From assembly GCA_900320515.1 (NCBI GenBank), contig ONSJ01000016.1:1-44888 (forward strand): a stretch of 44,888 nucleotides of DNA, read 5' to 3'. The stretch's first letter is position 1. Every line of letters starts with the position of its first letter. Below, piece after piece: positions 43,240-44,888 of the stretch. This stretch comes from an uncultured Methanobrevibacter sp. (GTDB lineage Archaea > Methanobacteriota > Methanobacteria > Methanobacteriales > Methanobacteriaceae). The notes under the pieces were generated by a model. It did not search any database. It had not been told where the DNA came from and saw only the letters and a list, made by a program, of their open reading frames with translations. Both the position numbers and the translations under genes were made by a program.

Positions 43240-44709
43240 TTAATCCCTCAACAACCTGTTTACACCTGCGATATATGCCTTTACGCTGGCATTGATAATG
43301 TCCGGTTCGGTTCCACGGGCAGAAACGATCTTGTCCTCCTGCTGCACTTTGATGATTACGTCAATGAAAGCGTCTGTACCTCCAGTGATTGCGTCTACGT
43401 GATATTCAATAAGGTCTATGTCTTTGAATATGTCTAGAGATTTAAGCGCATTGATTGCAGCATCAACCGGACCCACACCGACACCCGCATTTAGAATTTC
43501 CTCATCATCGATGGTAATTTTAACGGACGCTGTAGGCATTACCTTATTTCCGGAAACGATAGTTACCTCATCAAGCTTGATTCTATCTTCATTATTAATA
43601 TGGAGAACGTTATCTGCAACTGCATGCAAATCAGCATCAGTAACAGTCTTTCCCTTATCCGCCAAATCCTTAAGGTCACTGCATATCTGATTTAATTGGT
43701 CTTCATTGACATCAAAACCAAATTCCTTAAGTCTGGAATCTAGCCCATGGGTACCCATATGCTTGCCCAGGACGAACTTACGCTTGCGTCCGACAAGTTC
43801 AGGGGTTATAGGTTCATAGGTGGATGAATTCTTAATGATTCCATCTGAATGGATTCCTGATTCATGGGCAAAGGCATTTTCACCAACAATCGCCTTATTA
43901 GGTTGTATATATACACCGGTGGACCTTGCCACCAATTTGGAAATGTCATATATCTCATTGATTTTAACGTTAGTTGAAAATTCCGGAAGCAATCTGTCAA
44001 TGCTGACGATACACTCTTCAAAAGATGTGTTTCCCGCTCTTTCTCCAATACCGTTAATTGTTGTATGGATTTCGCTGGCCCCCGCCTTAATTGCAGATAA
44101 GGTATTTGCAACAGCAAGTCCGAAATCATTATGGCAATGAACAGAAATAGGAACCTTCAAATCATTGAGCTTATTGAATAATTCATATGAAGAATCGGGA
44201 GTAAATATTCCCACAGTATCGCATACGCAAAGCCTGTCGGCATGATGGTCAATTGCACTTAAAAAGACTTCCCTTAAAAAATCAACATCACTTCTGGAGG
44301 CATCTTCAGCCGATACCTCAACAATCAAACCATGATCCTTACAGTAATCAATTGCATCATTAGACAAATCAATGAGTTTATCTCTGGTTGTATTCAATTT
44401 ATCTGAAATGTGCAAATCAGAAGTGGGGACAACAAGGTTGACTGCATCAACATCACATTCAATACAATAATCAATATCGACAGTCAAAGGTCTTGAAAAA
44501 CTTAAAATTTCTGCATTTAACCCCTGTTTAGTAATTTCTTTAATAGATTCCCTTTCGCCTTCAGATGTAATGGCGGAACCCGCTTCAATAAAATCGATTC
44601 CGATTTCATCAAGCTTTGAAGCTATTCTTTGTTTTTCCAACGGAGTTAATGATACACCTGGAGTTTGTTCCCCATCACGCAATGTTGTATCCAATACTTT
44701 AATATTCAT
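43240..44709 (-). CDS. cimA: Citramalate synthase (CimA) or 2-isopropylmalate synthase
   Basis: A 489-aa enzyme of the alpha-isopropylmalate synthase family. [16 protein letters not shown] at the N-terminus is the first signature (metal-binding Asp), [16 protein letters not shown] and [10 protein letters not shown] the second; the C-terminal 120 residues are the LeuA regulatory domain. Length and pattern fit CimA of methanogens, which condenses acetyl-CoA and pyruvate for isoleucine synthesis. LeuA or homocitrate synthase cannot be excluded without a tree. ATG at 44709 is preferred over a GTG at 44718. Confidence 0.82.
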   Translation of the reverse strand: MNIKVLDTTLRDGEQTPGVSLTPLEKQRIASKLDEIGIDFIEAGSAITSEGERESIKEITKQGLNAEILSFSRPLTVDIDYCIECDVDAVNLVVPTSDLHISDKLNTTRDKLIDLSNDAIDYCKDHGLIVEVSAEDASRSDVDFLREVFLSAIDHHADRLCVCDTVGIFTPDSSYELFNKLNDLKVPISVHCHNDFGLAVANTLSAIKAGASEIHTTINGIGERAGNTSFEECIVSIDRLLPEFSTNVKINEIYDISKLVARSTGVYIQPNKAIVGENAFAHESGIHSDGIIKNSSTYEPITPELVGRKRKFVLGKHMGTHGLDSRLKEFGFDVNEDQLNQICSDLKDLADKGKTVTDADLHAVADNVLHINNEDRIKLDEVTIVSGNKVMPTASVKITIDDEEILNAGVGVGPVDAAINALKSLDIFKDIDLIEYHVDAITGGTDAFIDVIIKVQQEDKIVSARGTEPDIINASVKAYIAGVNRLLRD

Positions 44710-44786
44710 AAAAATCACTGAAAAATTTCTATACGGGTATTAAGCAAAAAAAAACTGTCAAAAAAAGTAAGTAATAATTGTAATAG
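44710..44786 (-). other. Spacer between 5S rRNA and cimA
   Basis: On the minus strand the 5S sequence is followed by TTCTATTACAATTATTACTTACTTTTTTTGACAGTTTTTTTTT, whose T-runs (about 44748-44768) fit termination of 5S transcription. The cimA promoter must also lie here (TTAATACCCGTATAG region). No other gene. Confidence 0.5.
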
Positions 44787-44888
44787 AAGGCTTGCAGCGA
44801 AATGAAATTCCCATAGAAAACCATAGTACACAAACAAAACGCAAAAAGACTTCACTACTGGGATCGAAACGAGTCCAGGTATAACCCT
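44787..44888 (-). rRNA. rrf: 5S ribosomal RNA, 5' end beyond window
   Basis: The minus strand reads GGTTATACCTGGACTCGTTT-CGATCCCAGTAGTGAAGTC and later GTACTATGG-TTTTCTATGGGAATTTC, then CGCTGCAAGCC. This matches the 5S pattern ACCTG...CGA.CCCAG.AGTGAAG in loops B-C, the loop D/E region, and the closing 3' stem. About 100 of an expected 120-125 nucleotides are in the window. The 3' end near 44787 is approximate. Confidence 0.8.

Noticed and set aside
44787..44888. tRNA gene at the right edge
   Set aside because: The GGGATCGAAACGAG stretch looked like a T-arm, but the minus strand fits the 5S rRNA loop B-C and D-E patterns and no cloverleaf closes.

Overview
The window comes from a methanogenic archaeon of the Methanobacteriales, most likely a Methanobrevibacter. 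The reasons are low-GC DNA, a complete Eha energy-converting [NiFe] hydrogenase operon, formylmethanofuran:tetrahydromethanopterin formyltransferase, archaeal GatDE, split GuaA, Nre and KEOPS proteins, archaeal TATA-type promoters, and large secreted Asn/Thr-rich adhesin-like proteins with Ig-like repeats. No tool was run. Family calls rest on motifs, lengths and gene order.

Layout. (1) 1-734: truncated secreted Ig-like surface protein. (2) 823-15308, all minus strand: ehaA to ehaR in canonical order, followed by a second formyltransferase (ftr), a PfkB sugar kinase, a six-site polyferredoxin, a CBS-domain protein and a broken small gene that ends in a terminator. Genes overlap or lie a few bases apart, so this reads as one transcription unit of about 14.5 kb. 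(3) 15421-17171, plus strand: nucleotide-sugar epimerase and CPBP membrane protease; 17184-17555, minus: small Cys-tailed protein. (4) 17783-26084, plus strand: HTH-cupin regulator, AMP-forming acyl-CoA synthetase, VorCBA, GatD and GatE, closed by a strong terminator. (5) 26169-27084: a two-gene module with a HEPN-like protein and direct repeats in its promoter. (6) 27157-27801: queuosine/archaeosine precursor transporter. (7) 27802-29100: 1.3 kb without large genes. It holds two DtxR/Fur-like palindromes flanking a TATA box, then six consecutive hairpins ending in a T-rich tail (candidate ncRNA), a 51-aa ORF, and gene remnants. (8) 29108-36714, minus: surface-protein island with an adhesin broken by an in-frame TAG, a decayed adhesin tail, a 520-aa Ig-like protein, and a secreted Ppx/GppA-phosphatase-Ig fusion. 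(9) 36906-44709: housekeeping genes (Zn ribbon, C_GCAxxG protein, thioredoxin reductase, split GMP synthase, Nre repair protein, DegT-like PLP protein, KEOPS Cgi121, citramalate synthase). (10) 44787-44888: 3' part of a 5S rRNA gene on the minus strand.

How the genes work together. Eha uses the ion gradient to drive H2-dependent reduction of low-potential ferredoxin. The polyferredoxins can wire those electrons to the first step of methanogenesis, and the co-transcribed ftr homolog concerns the next step. The acyl-CoA synthetase/Vor pair would use reduced ferredoxin to turn branched-chain acyl-CoAs into 2-oxoacids for amino acid synthesis. GatDE makes Gln-tRNA.

Most promising novel items: the extracellular Ppx/GppA fusion, the candidate metal-regulated multi-hairpin RNA, and the HEPN two-gene module.
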